DNA of 64,000 bases from Pseudoflavonifractor sp. 524-17 (GCF_009935845.1 NZ_QWEK01000007.1:22527-86526), one strand, 5' to 3'. Shown: positions 25,581-34,438, counted from the stretch's first letter. Made by a program: numbers and translations. The notes: generated by a model from the letters alone, not told the origin.

Positions 25581-27257
25581 TTACTCTGCGGATATCATAT
25601 AATAGTAGATTGGCTGTCCGCCCGCCAAAAGGGTGATCTCCGCGTTAGGGCAGGCGGACTGGAAGAGGGCGAGGGCCTTCTGGGCGTCCTCCTCGGCGAC
25701 ATCCTCGCCATAGAAAAGGCTGATAAACTCGGCGTTTTGCTGGGCCTCCGCGTGGGCCAGCCGATCCAGAAGGGCGCCGATATCCCGGTCCGTGCCGAAG
25801 AGCTGGTGCTCGGTGAGAGCCAGATAGTCCCCCTGCTTGATGGCGAAGCCGTCAAAGTCGGAGTCCCGGGCGGCATAGGTAATCTCACTGGTGGAGACCC
25901 GGGCCAGGGCCTCCTTCATAGCCCGGGTATTTTCGTCCACGCCGGCCTCCGGGTCCAGGACCAGTAAAGCGGAGATGCCCTGGGGAACCGTGCGGGTAGG
26001 CAGGACAATGACAGTCTTGCCCTCGGACATAGGGACGCACTGCTCCGCGGCCATGATGATGTTTTTATTGTTGGGCAGGACGAAGACCACCTCCGCAGGG
26101 GTCTTGTCGATCTCCCGAAGAATATCCTCCGTGGAGGGGTTCATGGTCTGCCCGCCGGAGATAATCCCGTCTACACCCAGATCGCCGAAGACTGCGGCCA
26201 GGCCGTCGCCGGCGCAGACGGCCACGGCACCGTATTTCTTCTCCGGGGAGGCAATTTTGCGGCCGGCTCCGCCGCCCTGCTCCACCGCGTCCAGATCGTC
26301 GGTACTCTGCACATGCCTGCCGGCGGCCAGATCCTCTGCCTGGGTACGCATATTCTCGATTTTGGCCAGCTCCAGCACGCCGTACTTCTGGGCCTCGTTA
26401 AGGGCGTCGCCGGGCGTGTTGGTGTGGACGTGGACCTTGAAGGCATCGTCGTCCTCCCCAATGACCAGGCTGTCGCCGATGCTGTTCAGATAGGCCTGGA
26501 AGGGGACCAGGTTGACCTGCTGCGAGGTCTTGCGGACGATGAATACCGTGTCAAAGGCAAATGTAATCTCCTCCTGGCTGAGGGCGGCGAAGTCGGCCTT
26601 CTCCTTGGCCTGGACGCCGTCCTCCCCGCCGTCCGGCATGGGCTCTCCCCGGATCTCGTCCAGCATACCCTGGAGGATGATGAGAAAGCCCTTGCCTCCG
26701 GCGTCCACCACGCCGGCCTTTTTCAGAACCGGATTCTGATTTACTGTGCCGGCCAGGGCGATCTGGCCCTCTTTGATGGCGGCCTCCAGAACCACCTCGG
26801 GGGTGGGGTCCTCCCGGGCGGCGGCGGCGGCCTGGGCGGCGGCCAGGCGGGAGACGGTGAGAATGGTGCCCTCGGCGGGCTTCATCACCGCTTTGTATGC
26901 GGCGGCCACGCCGAAGTCCAGGGCGATAGCCAGATCCCGGCCGTCAATCACCTCTTTGTCCTTCACGGCTTTGGCGAAGCCCCGGAAGAGCAGCGATAAA
27001 ATGACGCCGGAGTTGCCCCGGGCCCCCCGGAGAAGGGCGGAGGCGTTGGTGCCTGCGGCCTCCCCCACGGTGGCGCAGGGCTTCTTGCGCAGCTCCGCCG
27101 CGGCGGTGCCGATGGTCAGGCTCATATTGGTGCCGGTGTCCCCATCCGGTACAGGGAAGACGTTGAGTTCGTTGATGGGCTGCTTTTGGCTGTTAATAGA
27201 GGCCGCCGCATGGATGATCATCTGCGCGAACAGCGCCCCGTCAATGGTTTCTCTCAT
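25581..27257 (-). CDS. DAK2/DegV-type protein of the YloV/FakA family
   Basis: The 558-residue protein has an N-terminal DAK2 (DhaL-like) kinase domain with NVFPVPDGDTGTNMSLT and LLRGARGNSGVILSLLFRGF, a middle domain, and a C-terminal DegV-like/FakA domain (VFVLPNNKNIIMAAEQ...VPQGISALL). FakA phosphorylates fatty acids bound to FakB for phospholipid synthesis. It is downstream of the Asp23-family gene, the conserved yloU-yloV order. Substrate is inferred from family. Confidence 0.9.
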   Translation of the reverse strand: MRETIDGALFAQMIIHAAASINSQKQPINELNVFPVPDGDTGTNMSLTIGTAAAELRKKPCATVGEAAGTNASALLRGARGNSGVILSLLFRGFAKAVKDKEVIDGRDLAIALDFGVAAAYKAVMKPAEGTILTVSRLAAAQAAAAAREDPTPEVVLEAAIKEGQIALAGTVNQNPVLKKAGVVDAGGKGFLIILQGMLDEIRGEPMPDGGEDGVQAKEKADFAALSQEEITFAFDTVFIVRKTSQQVNLVPFQAYLNSIGDSLVIGEDDDAFKVHVHTNTPGDALNEAQKYGVLELAKIENMRTQAEDLAAGRHVQSTDDLDAVEQGGGAGRKIASPEKKYGAVAVCAGDGLAAVFGDLGVDGIISGGQTMNPSTEDILREIDKTPAEVVFVLPNNKNIIMAAEQCVPMSEGKTVIVLPTRTVPQGISALLVLDPEAGVDENTRAMKEALARVSTSEITYAARDSDFDGFAIKQGDYLALTEHQLFGTDRDIGALLDRLAHAEAQQNAEFISLFYGEDVAEEDAQKALALFQSACPNAEITLLAGGQPIYYYMISAE

Positions 27258-27292
27258 GTCTAAGTTCCTTCCTTTCGATGGATGGGGATCGC

Positions 27293-27643
27293 TCAGCCAA
27301 TGACCATGGAGTCCACAAAGACATCCACGCTCTTGACATCCACGCCGGTGGTACGGCTGACGATATAGCGGACCTCGCTCATGATAGAGCGGCTGACCGC
27401 CATCAGGTTTACGCCGTTGTCCACAATGATATGCAGTTCAATAGAGACGGTGGCATCCTCGTTATAGGTAACCTTTACGCCCTTGGACATGGACTCCTTC
27501 CGGAGGAGATGGACCAGACCGTCGGTCTTGGAGCGCAGGGCCATACCCTTTACGCCGTAGCAGTTGGTGGCCGCCGCGCCGGTAATGGTGGTGAACACCT
27601 CGCTGCTGATGCGGATCTCGCCCTTTTCAGTTTGCAGCTTCAT
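27293..27643 (-). CDS. Asp23/Gls24-family protein YloU
   Basis: The 116-residue product MKLQTEKGEIRISSEVFTTITGAAATNCYGVKGMALRSK... ends VRYIVSRTTGVDVKSVDVFVDSMVIG, the Asp23 (DUF322) family pattern. Members are small cytoplasmic or membrane-associated proteins linked to envelope stress and lipid metabolism. It forms an operon with the yloV-like gene, 35 nt apart. Confidence 0.92.
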   Translation of the reverse strand: MKLQTEKGEIRISSEVFTTITGAAATNCYGVKGMALRSKTDGLVHLLRKESMSKGVKVTYNEDATVSIELHIIVDNGVNLMAVSRSIMSEVRYIVSRTTGVDVKSVDVFVDSMVIG

Positions 27644-27725
27644 AAGGGGACCTTCCTTTCTATCGCAAGACTGGGGCCTTCCCGCCAGGCGGCCCTCGAA
27701 AGCGTATGTGTTTTCGTTGGTCTCT

Positions 27726-27754
27726 ATATTATATTCTATTTTCGGATAAACTAC
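27726..27754 (-). promoter_or_regulatory. Promoter of yloU-yloV
   Basis: TTGTAG (27754-27749), 17-nt spacer, TATAAT (27731-27726). Confidence 0.75.
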
Positions 27755-27826
27755 AAGTAAAACAAGAGAATTCCGCGCGGCCGCCGGAGGGGCGAAAACC
27801 GGCGGAGAAAAAGTTTCAGATTGTCA

Positions 27827-27855
27827 TTGTAATTTGGGACGAAAGCGTGTAAACT
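27827..27855 (+). promoter_or_regulatory. Promoter of the small cysteine-rich membrane protein gene
   Basis: TTGTAA (27827-27832), 17-nt spacer, TAAACT (27850-27855). Confidence 0.55.
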
Positions 27856-27889
27856 AAAACTATCTTTTTGGACAAGGAGGCGACGGGAG

Positions 27890-28078
27890 ATGAAAATGGC
27901 CCGTTTTGTGCTGAAAATTGTGGCGCTCTCTCTGGGGCTTGCGGCAGCGGTGTGCTGTGCCATCGCGTACTGGGACCGGCTGGCGGATTTTGTGGGCTGT
28001 GCCAAAGAAAAGATTATGGAGAAGAAGCCCTGCTGCTGCCACTCCGAGTTTGATGACTACGCGGACTGGGACGACTGA
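27890..28078 (+). CDS. Small single-pass membrane protein with Cys-Cys-Cys-His tail
   Basis: The 62-residue product MKMARFVLKIVALSLGLAAAVCCAIAYWDRLADF has one membrane segment (residues 7-27), then VGCAKEKIMEKKPCCCHSEFDDYADWDD. The cysteine cluster could bind metal and the tail is acidic. AAGGAGG sits 8 nt before the ATG. I do not know a function; a hairpin (about 28089-28123) follows. Confidence 0.7.
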   Translation: MKMARFVLKIVALSLGLAAAVCCAIAYWDRLADFVGCAKEKIMEKKPCCCHSEFDDYADWDD

Positions 28079-28159
28079 TTTATGACATAACAAACCGCTG
28101 CTCACAGCTGTGGGCGGCGGTTTGCAATGTTGCCATACTGCTGGGACAGGGGGAGACAT

Positions 28160-28660
28160 ATGCACAACGAACTGACGCAAAAGGATTTGCAGATGATGCG
28201 CCAGGAGCTGGACTACCGCCGCGTCCAGCTGCGGCCCCAGCTGCTGGAGGCGGTGAAGGAGGCCCGGGCCTTCGGGGATCTGAGCGAAAACTTTGAGTAT
28301 AAGGCGGCCAAGCAGGAGAAAAACCGCAACGAGAGCCGCATCCGCTTTTTGGAGAACATGATCCGCACGGCGGTGGTGATTGCCGACGGGGGGACGGCGG
28401 ACACGGTGGGGCTGTACGACCGGGTCACCGTCCTGCTGGAGGAGGACGGTGAGACCGAGACCTATCAGATCGTCACCACCATGCGCCAGGACGCCCTCCA
28501 CGGCCTTATCAGCCGGGAGTCCCCGGTGGGCAGGGCCCTGCTGGGCCGCCGGGCGGGGGAGCGGATCCACATCGAGGCCGGCGGGGGTGGCTATGATATG
28601 GTCATCCAGCGCATTGAAAAGACGGCGGACGACGGCTCCATCCCCCTGAACTCCTTTTGA
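28160..28660 (+). CDS. greA: GreA/GreB-family transcription elongation factor
   Basis: From ATG 28160 the product begins MHNELTQKDLQMMRQELDYRRVQLRPQLLEAVKEARAFGDLSENFEYKAAKQEKNRNESRI, the GreA coiled coil with the acidic tip (DLSENFEY), followed by the FKBP-like domain (LYDRVTVLLEEDGETETYQIV...ISRESPVGRALLGRRAGE). It rescues backtracked RNA polymerase by stimulating transcript cleavage. Length 166 is normal. Confidence 0.93.
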   Translation: MHNELTQKDLQMMRQELDYRRVQLRPQLLEAVKEARAFGDLSENFEYKAAKQEKNRNESRIRFLENMIRTAVVIADGGTADTVGLYDRVTVLLEEDGETETYQIVTTMRQDALHGLISRESPVGRALLGRRAGERIHIEAGGGGYDMVIQRIEKTADDGSIPLNSF

Positions 28661-28688
28661 ATGGAACCGGAAAAAATATGTTTCATCC

Positions 28689-28729
28689 ATCGAATTGGGG
28701 CTGGTCGAAGAGACCAGCCCCAATTCGAT
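28689..28729 (+). terminator. Terminator of greA
   Basis: ATCGAATTGGGGCTGGTC and complement, 18-bp stem with a 5-nt loop. Confidence 0.75.
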
Positions 28730-28786
28730 CTATTGCTGGAGCAGAACAAAATTGTCTTATATTAAGCCCCAGGGTTTACTGTCCCA

Positions 28787-29215
28787 CTATATTCTCCCGC
28801 TGGCATAAGGCACAGGGTGATTAATATTGGGAAACATTGTTAGAGAAATAATACCATCTTTGTAATGAATTGATAGACTGGAGTGGGCGAACGTAGACTG
28901 AAGCTCTGCTGCTACTTCCGGATCGTCCGTACAGCAGTAAATTGCGAAAATATCCTCCGGGGTTAGGGTAACGGCAGGCTGATCAGGCGAAACCTGCTGA
29001 ACGATGGGAAGATGACGCAATTCAGGGACGGCAGACAGCAAAGCCTGGAACTCATCTTGAGGGATGGCGGCGTCCTCACTGTCAACAAAGGTAACATCCC
29101 AGGTCGAAACGTCAAAAGGATCTTGGGCTGGAGAACGTGTGAAAACCGGAATACATAGAGAAAACACCAGTAAAAACGCAAACATTGCAGAGAAGATAGG
29201 ATTACGCTTTGTCAT
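28787..29215 (-). CDS. Hypothetical secreted protein sharing a short segment with the XRE protein at 46771
   Basis: The 142-residue protein begins with a signal peptide (MTKRNPIFSAMFAFLLVFSLCIPVFT). Its middle contains LLSAVPELRHLPIVQQ, which matches the end of the unrelated regulator at 46771 (VLSAVPELRHLPTVQ) at both protein and DNA level. AAAAGGAGG precedes the ATG. No family is recognised. Confidence 0.65.
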   Translation of the reverse strand: MTKRNPIFSAMFAFLLVFSLCIPVFTRSPAQDPFDVSTWDVTFVDSEDAAIPQDEFQALLSAVPELRHLPIVQQVSPDQPAVTLTPEDIFAIYCCTDDPEVAAELQSTFAHSSLSIHYKDGIISLTMFPNINHPVPYASGRI

Positions 29216-29321
29216 AATAATAACCTCCTTTTCAGATTCAGGAGACAGTCAAAGCAAGACAGGAGCGGATAATCAACACAGTGTCTGAACCATTTGGATC
29301 AGCCCCTTTTACAGAATATGA

Positions 29322-29350
29322 TTGGTCAAATATTCCACTTACAGTATAAT
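29322..29350 (+). promoter_or_regulatory. Promoter upstream of the ECF sigma gene
   Basis: TTGGTC (29322-29327), 17-nt spacer, TATAAT (29345-29350). The leader to the ATG is about 165 nt and includes the 16-bp perfect palindrome GTGAAAGGCCTTTCAC (29474-29489), a possible operator. Nothing else is seen in 29216-29519. Confidence 0.6.
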
Positions 29351-29519
29351 ACATGCAACACAATATATCAACAGTTGGGGGCATTCTATATCACAGACAA
29401 AAGGAGCCCCCCGCTTTTTTTCAAAAATTTTTTCTCCCGGTGAGATTATTTGCCGCCCACAGGCGTATTAAAAGTGAAAGGCCTTTCACGACAAAGCAGA
29501 AGAAAGGGGGAACACCCCA

Positions 29520-30031
29520 TGACCGACGAGGCGTTCCGGCAGGCGGCAGAGACCTACGCGGACACCATCTACCGGGTTGCGCTCCACGCACTGAACAACC
29601 GGGCGGACGCGGAGGATGTGATGCAGACCGTCCTGCTGAAGCTCTACCAGCGGGAGGAACCGTTTGAGAGCGAGGCCCACAGGAAGCACTGGCTTGTGCG
29701 TCTGGCGGTGAATGAGAGCAGGAGCATCCTGCGCTCGGTTTGGCGCCGCCGGCGGACCGATCTGGAGGAACTGCAAAATACCCCCGCGCCGCCGGACCGG
29801 GCAGAGACGGAGCTGCTCCAGGCTGTCATGGCGCTGAAGCCCAGGTATCGCCTGACCGTCTATCTCTACTACTACGAGGGCTGTTCGGTGAAGGAGGCGG
29901 CCCAGGCTCTGGGGGCCAAGCCGTCCACCGTGCAGACCTGGCTCCAGCGGGCCAGGGCCCAGCTTCGCGCCGCTCTGAGCGAGGAAGAAGAGGAGGGACA
30001 TGGGTATGTTCAATCCCAAATTGTATTGTGA
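29520..30031 (+). CDS. ECF-type RNA polymerase sigma factor
   Basis: The 170-residue protein has region 2 (AETYADTIYRVALHALNNRADAEDVMQTVLLKLYQREEPF) and region 4 (LLQAVMALKPRYRLTVYLYYYEGCSVKEAAQALGAKPSTVQTWLQRARAQLRAAL), with no regions 1 or 3: the ECF layout. It directs RNA polymerase to stress or envelope promoters. The downstream membrane protein gene overlaps it by 32 nt and is probably its regulator. Confidence 0.92.
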
Positions 30032-30605
30032 ACTGTGCGAGACGTTGACCGCGTCTCAGGAGAAAGTACAGGAGGTTATTCAGATGACGCAGCAGAAAAA
30101 GAGAAGCAGACGCCCTGTCCGGGTGCTGGCGGTTGCCGCCGCGGCTACAGCGGCGCTGGCTGTAGGCGCCAGCGCCGCAGGGAGAGAGGCGGTGCAGGAG
30201 CTCTTTGTCACGTGGAACTCCATCTTTGTGACGGGAGAGTGTACACAGGGCTCCTTTGCCGCTGTCTCGCTGCCGTCCGTTCACGTAGAGGAGCGGGAGG
30301 GCCGAGCAATCCTCGTCCTGGAGGGGGAGGAGACCGACATCACCGATGCCCTGGAGGCCGAGGGCGCGTACACCTGCCGCCTGGACAAGGAGGACAGCTT
30401 CTTTGAGGTGACAGTAGACCGGGAAAAGGCCGTCCACGTGGCGGGCTATGACGAAGAGGGACAGCTCCTCTTCAGCGTCCAGACCGAGCCCGGCGGGGCG
30501 GAGGGCAGCGCGGTGTATACCGTTACCGGCGAAGAGGACGGAGACGGCGGGTTCAGGACTATCACCGTAACCGCTGCGGAGGACGGTATGGTAATAGACC
30601 GGTAA
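30000..30605 (+). CDS. Probable anti-sigma factor, single-pass membrane protein
   Basis: The 201-residue product has a short cytoplasmic N-terminus (MGMFNPKLYCELCETLTASQEKVQEVIQMTQQKKRSRR), one membrane segment (VLAVAAAATAALAVGASAAG, about 41-60) and an external beta-rich domain (about 65-200). The overlap with the sigma gene and this topology are typical of anti-sigma factors of ECF systems. The zinc HxxxCxxC motif of ZAS proteins is absent. Confidence 0.75.
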   Translation: MGMFNPKLYCELCETLTASQEKVQEVIQMTQQKKRSRRPVRVLAVAAAATAALAVGASAAGREAVQELFVTWNSIFVTGECTQGSFAAVSLPSVHVEEREGRAILVLEGEETDITDALEAEGAYTCRLDKEDSFFEVTVDREKAVHVAGYDEEGQLLFSVQTEPGGAEGSAVYTVTGEEDGDGGFRTITVTAAEDGMVIDR

Positions 30606-30626
30606 AACGCCGCAGGAAGACAGTAT

Positions 30627-30866
30627 CCCCCAGGCTGTCGAAACAGTATTTTCGACAGCCTGGGGGCAGTTTTCAGAACTTCGAAACGTTCTGAAAACTG
30701 GTTTTCCTGGACACGAACGGCCCAGGCCACCCTCTCTTGCCCCTTCGGGGCAATTCACCTTGGGGGAACCCTGACGGTTCCCTTTCACACTATCCTTCCC
30801 GCCGAAACCTTCACATTTTGCGTTTTTTGACACTTTGGGGGCCGGTCCAAAGGACCGGCCCCCAAT
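30627..30866. repeat. Cluster of palindromes; interspersed repeat shared with 59391-59480
   Basis: Contains CCCCAGGCTGTCGA stem (30627-30665), CAGTTTTCAGAAC stem (30667-30700), GGGAACC...GGTTCCC (30764-30782) followed by CTTTCACACTATCC, and a GGGGGCCGGTCC terminator-like hairpin (30837-30863). The second and third parts recur in inverse orientation at 59391-59474. Confidence 0.7.
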
Positions 30867-30940
30867 TAGGTGGGTGTCCATAAAACAGGTTTAGACCGAA
30901 ATTACAAAATGAGCATCTGTCATGTAGGGTTGGCCAAACG

Positions 30941-30981
30941 AAAAGCATGGTATCCGTTTATTAGGATATCATGCTTTTTTT
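30941..30981 (+). terminator. Hairpin with T-run near the left end of the element
   Basis: AAAAGCATGGTATCC pairs (one mismatch) with GGATATCATGCTTTTTTT. It could insulate the element from chromosomal transcription. No gene is seen in 30867-31114 apart from this and the promoter below. Confidence 0.65.
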
Positions 30982-31050
30982 ATAGGATGGCTTTACTGAA
31001 AATACTTGGGGCAGGAAACTACAGTATCACAGCATCATTTTAACTTCTGT

Positions 31051-31095
31051 TTTTGTCCCATTATTATTGACTTTTGTCCCATTATATGATAATAT
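31051..31095 (+). promoter_or_regulatory. Promoter of the ATPase-protease operon with two direct-repeat operators
   Basis: TTGACT (31067-31072), 17-nt spacer, TAATAT (31090-31095). The 14-mer TTTTGTCCCATTAT occurs twice, at 31051-31064 and 31072-31085, exactly 21 bp apart (two helical turns), one copy on each side of and into the -35/-10 spacer. This looks like an operator for an autorepressor. Confidence 0.7.
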
Positions 31096-31114
31096 ATTAA
31101 TGGGGGTGGCTATT

Positions 31115-32152
31115 ATGAAAAAACAGAGCATAGTTAATCTGGTGAAATATCATGTTGAAAAGAATGACGAAGCATTTATTTCTGAGGTTGCTAAAATCGC
31201 AAAGGACTTTGATGTGACAGGTGAAACTTCAATCTCTCAGTATTTAATGGAACTTGTCTCAAATGCTAACTTTTACGTTCCACAATCAACTTATAAAAAT
31301 CTTCGATTCTTGAGAAAAATTGAGTACTCTACAAAGCCATTGCTATTACCTAGTATTATTGAAGAAGATATCATTGGGATTACCAAGGCCATAGGCAATA
31401 AGGCTGGTTTATCAAAGTTTTTATTTTATGGTGCTCCGGGTAGCGGAAAAACAGAATCTGCGTTTCAAATAGCAAGGCTTCTTAATAGAGATATCCTTTA
31501 TGTAAGTTCAGAGCAGCTTATTGATAGCAGATTAGGCGAAACAGCAAAAAATGTTTCGTTGCTGTTTGATGAAATTAATCACTTACCATACGGAAAAACT
31601 ATTGTCCTATTTGACGAGATTGATTCACTAGTTCTTGACCGAGTTAACAGAAACGATTTACGAGAAATGGGCCGAGTTACATCAATTTTCCTCAAAGGAT
31701 TGGATAGTCTTAACGAAAATATTACAATTATAGCAACAACAAATCTGTTTGAAAGTTTTGATAAAGCTTTGATTCGGCGATTTGATGCAATAGTATCGTT
31801 TGATCGTTATTCTAAAGAAGATTTAATTGAAATTGCGGATTCCATGTTATCAGCAAATTTAAAACGCTCAGCCGGTCTAAAGCGGGATATTAGATTATTT
31901 AACAAGATTCTCCGGAATTTGAGCGCATTGCCATATCCAGGAGACCTTAAACAGATCATAAAAACCTCTATTGCTTTTAGCGATGAATCAAATGAATATG
32001 ATTACCTGCGAAAAATATATCTTGCGCTGAATGGTAACCCTAGGACAGTTGACATTCAAGAACTTAGTGATAAAGGATATACAACGAGGGAAATTGAGAT
32101 ACTTTCCAGAATCCCTAAAAGTAGTGTGTCCAGAAAGTTGAGGGAGAACTAA
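31115..32152 (+). CDS. AAA+ ATPase, IetA-like, with C-terminal helix-turn-helix
   Basis: From ATG 31115 the 345-residue protein has Walker A GAPGSGKTE (106-114), Walker B IVLFDEID (163-170), sensor 1 IIATTNLF and an arginine-finger-like IRRFDAI. The C-terminus (SDKGYTTREIEILSRIPKSSVSRKLREN) looks like a helix-turn-helix. The subtilase gene starts right after the stop codon. Paired ATPase/subtilase genes are the IetAS system, described as a toxin-antitoxin locus on a Ti plasmid and as an antiphage system (Gao et al. 2020). It is probably the ATPase sensor or inhibitor of the protease. GC is near 38%. Confidence 0.85.
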   Translation: MKKQSIVNLVKYHVEKNDEAFISEVAKIAKDFDVTGETSISQYLMELVSNANFYVPQSTYKNLRFLRKIEYSTKPLLLPSIIEEDIIGITKAIGNKAGLSKFLFYGAPGSGKTESAFQIARLLNRDILYVSSEQLIDSRLGETAKNVSLLFDEINHLPYGKTIVLFDEIDSLVLDRVNRNDLREMGRVTSIFLKGLDSLNENITIIATTNLFESFDKALIRRFDAIVSFDRYSKEDLIEIADSMLSANLKRSAGLKRDIRLFNKILRNLSALPYPGDLKQIIKTSIAFSDESNEYDYLRKIYLALNGNPRTVDIQELSDKGYTTREIEILSRIPKSSVSRKLREN

Positions 32153-34405
32153 ATGAATCCTCTATTACAAGTGAAATTGCGCTTTTCTAATGAGCCGAAT
32201 ACACAGAGACCCAATTCCAGAAATCTACGATCTACTGCGGAGACATCAACCGAAAAAATAGATGCTTTAATTGAAAATCTAAGGGCTGTTTTGAGGTATT
32301 ATCGGAATACGCCTAAAATATTGAACAATATCCTAATTGATGTCAATTACAATGACATTATTGCAAAATCAAACAGAATACAAAGGCTACTCAAGCCTAT
32401 GCGGAAGAAACCAAATGATTTGGTTGTTGGTGCTAGGTTTTCTGACGCCCCTGACGGTGAGGAAACCCATATTATTACATACTATGTTGATATTGGAACC
32501 GTAGAAAACACTATTCGAGAATTAGAAATCTCCAGAACCTTTCTTTCCGATAGGCTAAACGGAAAAGCCACTGCAAAAAATTTCAAAAAGCCAGGATGTG
32601 ATATTCAATACGGAGGATATGGCCTTAAAGAGGATGAGTTGAGAAATGTTATCATCGATTGTTCAGTTGTCAAATCGTTCTCCGTTCCTAGTATAACAAC
32701 TGTCCCTGATAAAGAGTCTTTTCTAGTGACTTTTTTCAAAACTGAGTTGCCTCTGTCAAATCTTTTAGAGAAGTTGGAAATAGATGATATCAAGTATCGA
32801 TACTTTTTTTACGGTGATGATACAATTTCGGTAACAAAGGATTTATATGATCTTCTAAGTGATAAGGTTCCTTATTTGATCTCGATGGTATCATCTGATC
32901 TCTCAAAAGTTACAATAGACGAAATCGAGAAGGAACATATCCGTGAACAAATCTATATTCCGGATCCGACTAATGAGCCTACGATTGGCGTTATCGACAC
33001 TCTTTTCGATGAGACTGTTTACTTTGCAAAGTGGGTAGAAAATACCGATTATCTTGATGATATAGAACGGATGGTAAATCGAGATGCCCGTAGAGAACAT
33101 GGGACAGAAGTGACTTCAATAATTGTTGACGGGCCAAGGCTCAATCCGTGGTTAGATGATGGATGTGGAAGATTTAGAGTAAGGCACTTTGGGGTGTGCG
33201 CCGAAAAAATATCCACAGCACGTCTTGTTAGAAAGATTAGGGAAATAGTTATTCAAAATCCTGACATTCATGTATGGAATCTCTCTCTCGGGACTGATGA
33301 CGAAGTATCTCGAAATTTTATTTCATATGACGCAGCCATGCTGGATGAATTACAAGCACAGCGCAATATAATCTTTGTAGTCTCTGGCACAAATGATAAT
33401 CGAGAAGAGCGCCAAAGCATACTAAAAGTTGGTTCCCCAGCCGACTCTCTAAATTCTGTTGTAGTTAATTCTGTTAGACGTACTGGACAACCGGCTTCCT
33501 ATTCTCGAAAAGGAAATATCCTTTCTTTTTATAACAAACCAGATGTTGCTTATTACGGCGGAGATTATGATGATAGAATTATTGCGTACTCCCCCGAAAC
33601 TGGTGAAGAAAGCGTTTATGGAACTTCCTTTGCAGCGCCGTGGATTAGTAGAAAGCTATGCTATTTAATTGATATTATGGGGATTCCAAGGGAAGTCGCC
33701 AAAGCATTGATAATTGATTCCGCAGCTGGATGGGAATATAAACAATCCACTTATAAGCAGAAAGACATTATGGGCTATGGTGTAGTCCCAATAGACATAA
33801 GCAAGGTGCTTACAAGCGACAGTGAGGAAATAAAGTTTATTGTATATGGGACATCGCAGTCGTATAGAACTACCAACTATGCCATACCTGTTCCGAGGGA
33901 CAAGGATAATAAATATCCGTACATAGCCCGTGCAACTTTGTGTTATTTCCCTGAATGCTCTAGGTTTCAAGGCGTAGATTATACTGACAGAGAGCTTTCT
34001 TTAAAATTCGGACGCATAAATGGTAAGGATGGGATTGATGACATCAATGACAACATCCAAGACGAAGATGGAGCACATATTGATGAGCGAAAATCCAGAA
34101 AAGAATTTAGAAAATGGGAAAACACGAAATTCATTTCTAAAATCCTCAAAAACAATCGTCCTATTATGTCATATGGGGACAGATTATGGGGAATGACGAT
34201 AACATCTAAAGAACGATTAACCACAAGAACCAGGAAAGGATTAAATTTTGGCGTTGTGGTAACTTTGAGAGAAATTAATGGCCAAAATAGAATTCAAGAT
34301 TTTGTAAGAGCATGTACTTTAAGAGGGTGGATAGTCACTGAGCTTGATGTTCAGAATCAGATTGAAATCTATAATGCAAATCAAGAAGATGTTCAATTTG
34401 AATAA
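32153..34405 (+). CDS. Cytoplasmic S8 subtilisin-like serine protease, IetS-like
   Basis: The 750-residue protein has no signal peptide. The catalytic triad is visible: Asp282 in IGVIDTLFD, His316 in EHGTEVTSII, Ser492 in YGTSFAAPW, and the oxyanion Asn in VSGTNDN. About 270 N-terminal residues (no domain recognised) and 250 C-terminal residues flank the protease core. In IetAS the protease is the effector/toxin and the ATPase controls it. Low GC matches the ATPase gene, so the pair moved together. A hairpin (34439-34474) terminates the operon. Confidence 0.88.
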   Translation: MNPLLQVKLRFSNEPNTQRPNSRNLRSTAETSTEKIDALIENLRAVLRYYRNTPKILNNILIDVNYNDIIAKSNRIQRLLKPMRKKPNDLVVGARFSDAPDGEETHIITYYVDIGTVENTIRELEISRTFLSDRLNGKATAKNFKKPGCDIQYGGYGLKEDELRNVIIDCSVVKSFSVPSITTVPDKESFLVTFFKTELPLSNLLEKLEIDDIKYRYFFYGDDTISVTKDLYDLLSDKVPYLISMVSSDLSKVTIDEIEKEHIREQIYIPDPTNEPTIGVIDTLFDETVYFAKWVENTDYLDDIERMVNRDARREHGTEVTSIIVDGPRLNPWLDDGCGRFRVRHFGVCAEKISTARLVRKIREIVIQNPDIHVWNLSLGTDDEVSRNFISYDAAMLDELQAQRNIIFVVSGTNDNREERQSILKVGSPADSLNSVVVNSVRRTGQPASYSRKGNILSFYNKPDVAYYGGDYDDRIIAYSPETGEESVYGTSFAAPWISRKLCYLIDIMGIPREVAKALIIDSAAGWEYKQSTYKQKDIMGYGVVPIDISKVLTSDSEEIKFIVYGTSQSYRTTNYAIPVPRDKDNKYPYIARATLCYFPECSRFQGVDYTDRELSLKFGRINGKDGIDDINDNIQDEDGAHIDERKSRKEFRKWENTKFISKILKNNRPIMSYGDRLWGMTITSKERLTTRTRKGLNFGVVVTLREINGQNRIQDFVRACTLRGWIVTELDVQNQIEIYNANQEDVQFE

Positions 34406-34438
34406 CGCGAAAAGATATTACTAATTGTAAATAAGCTA

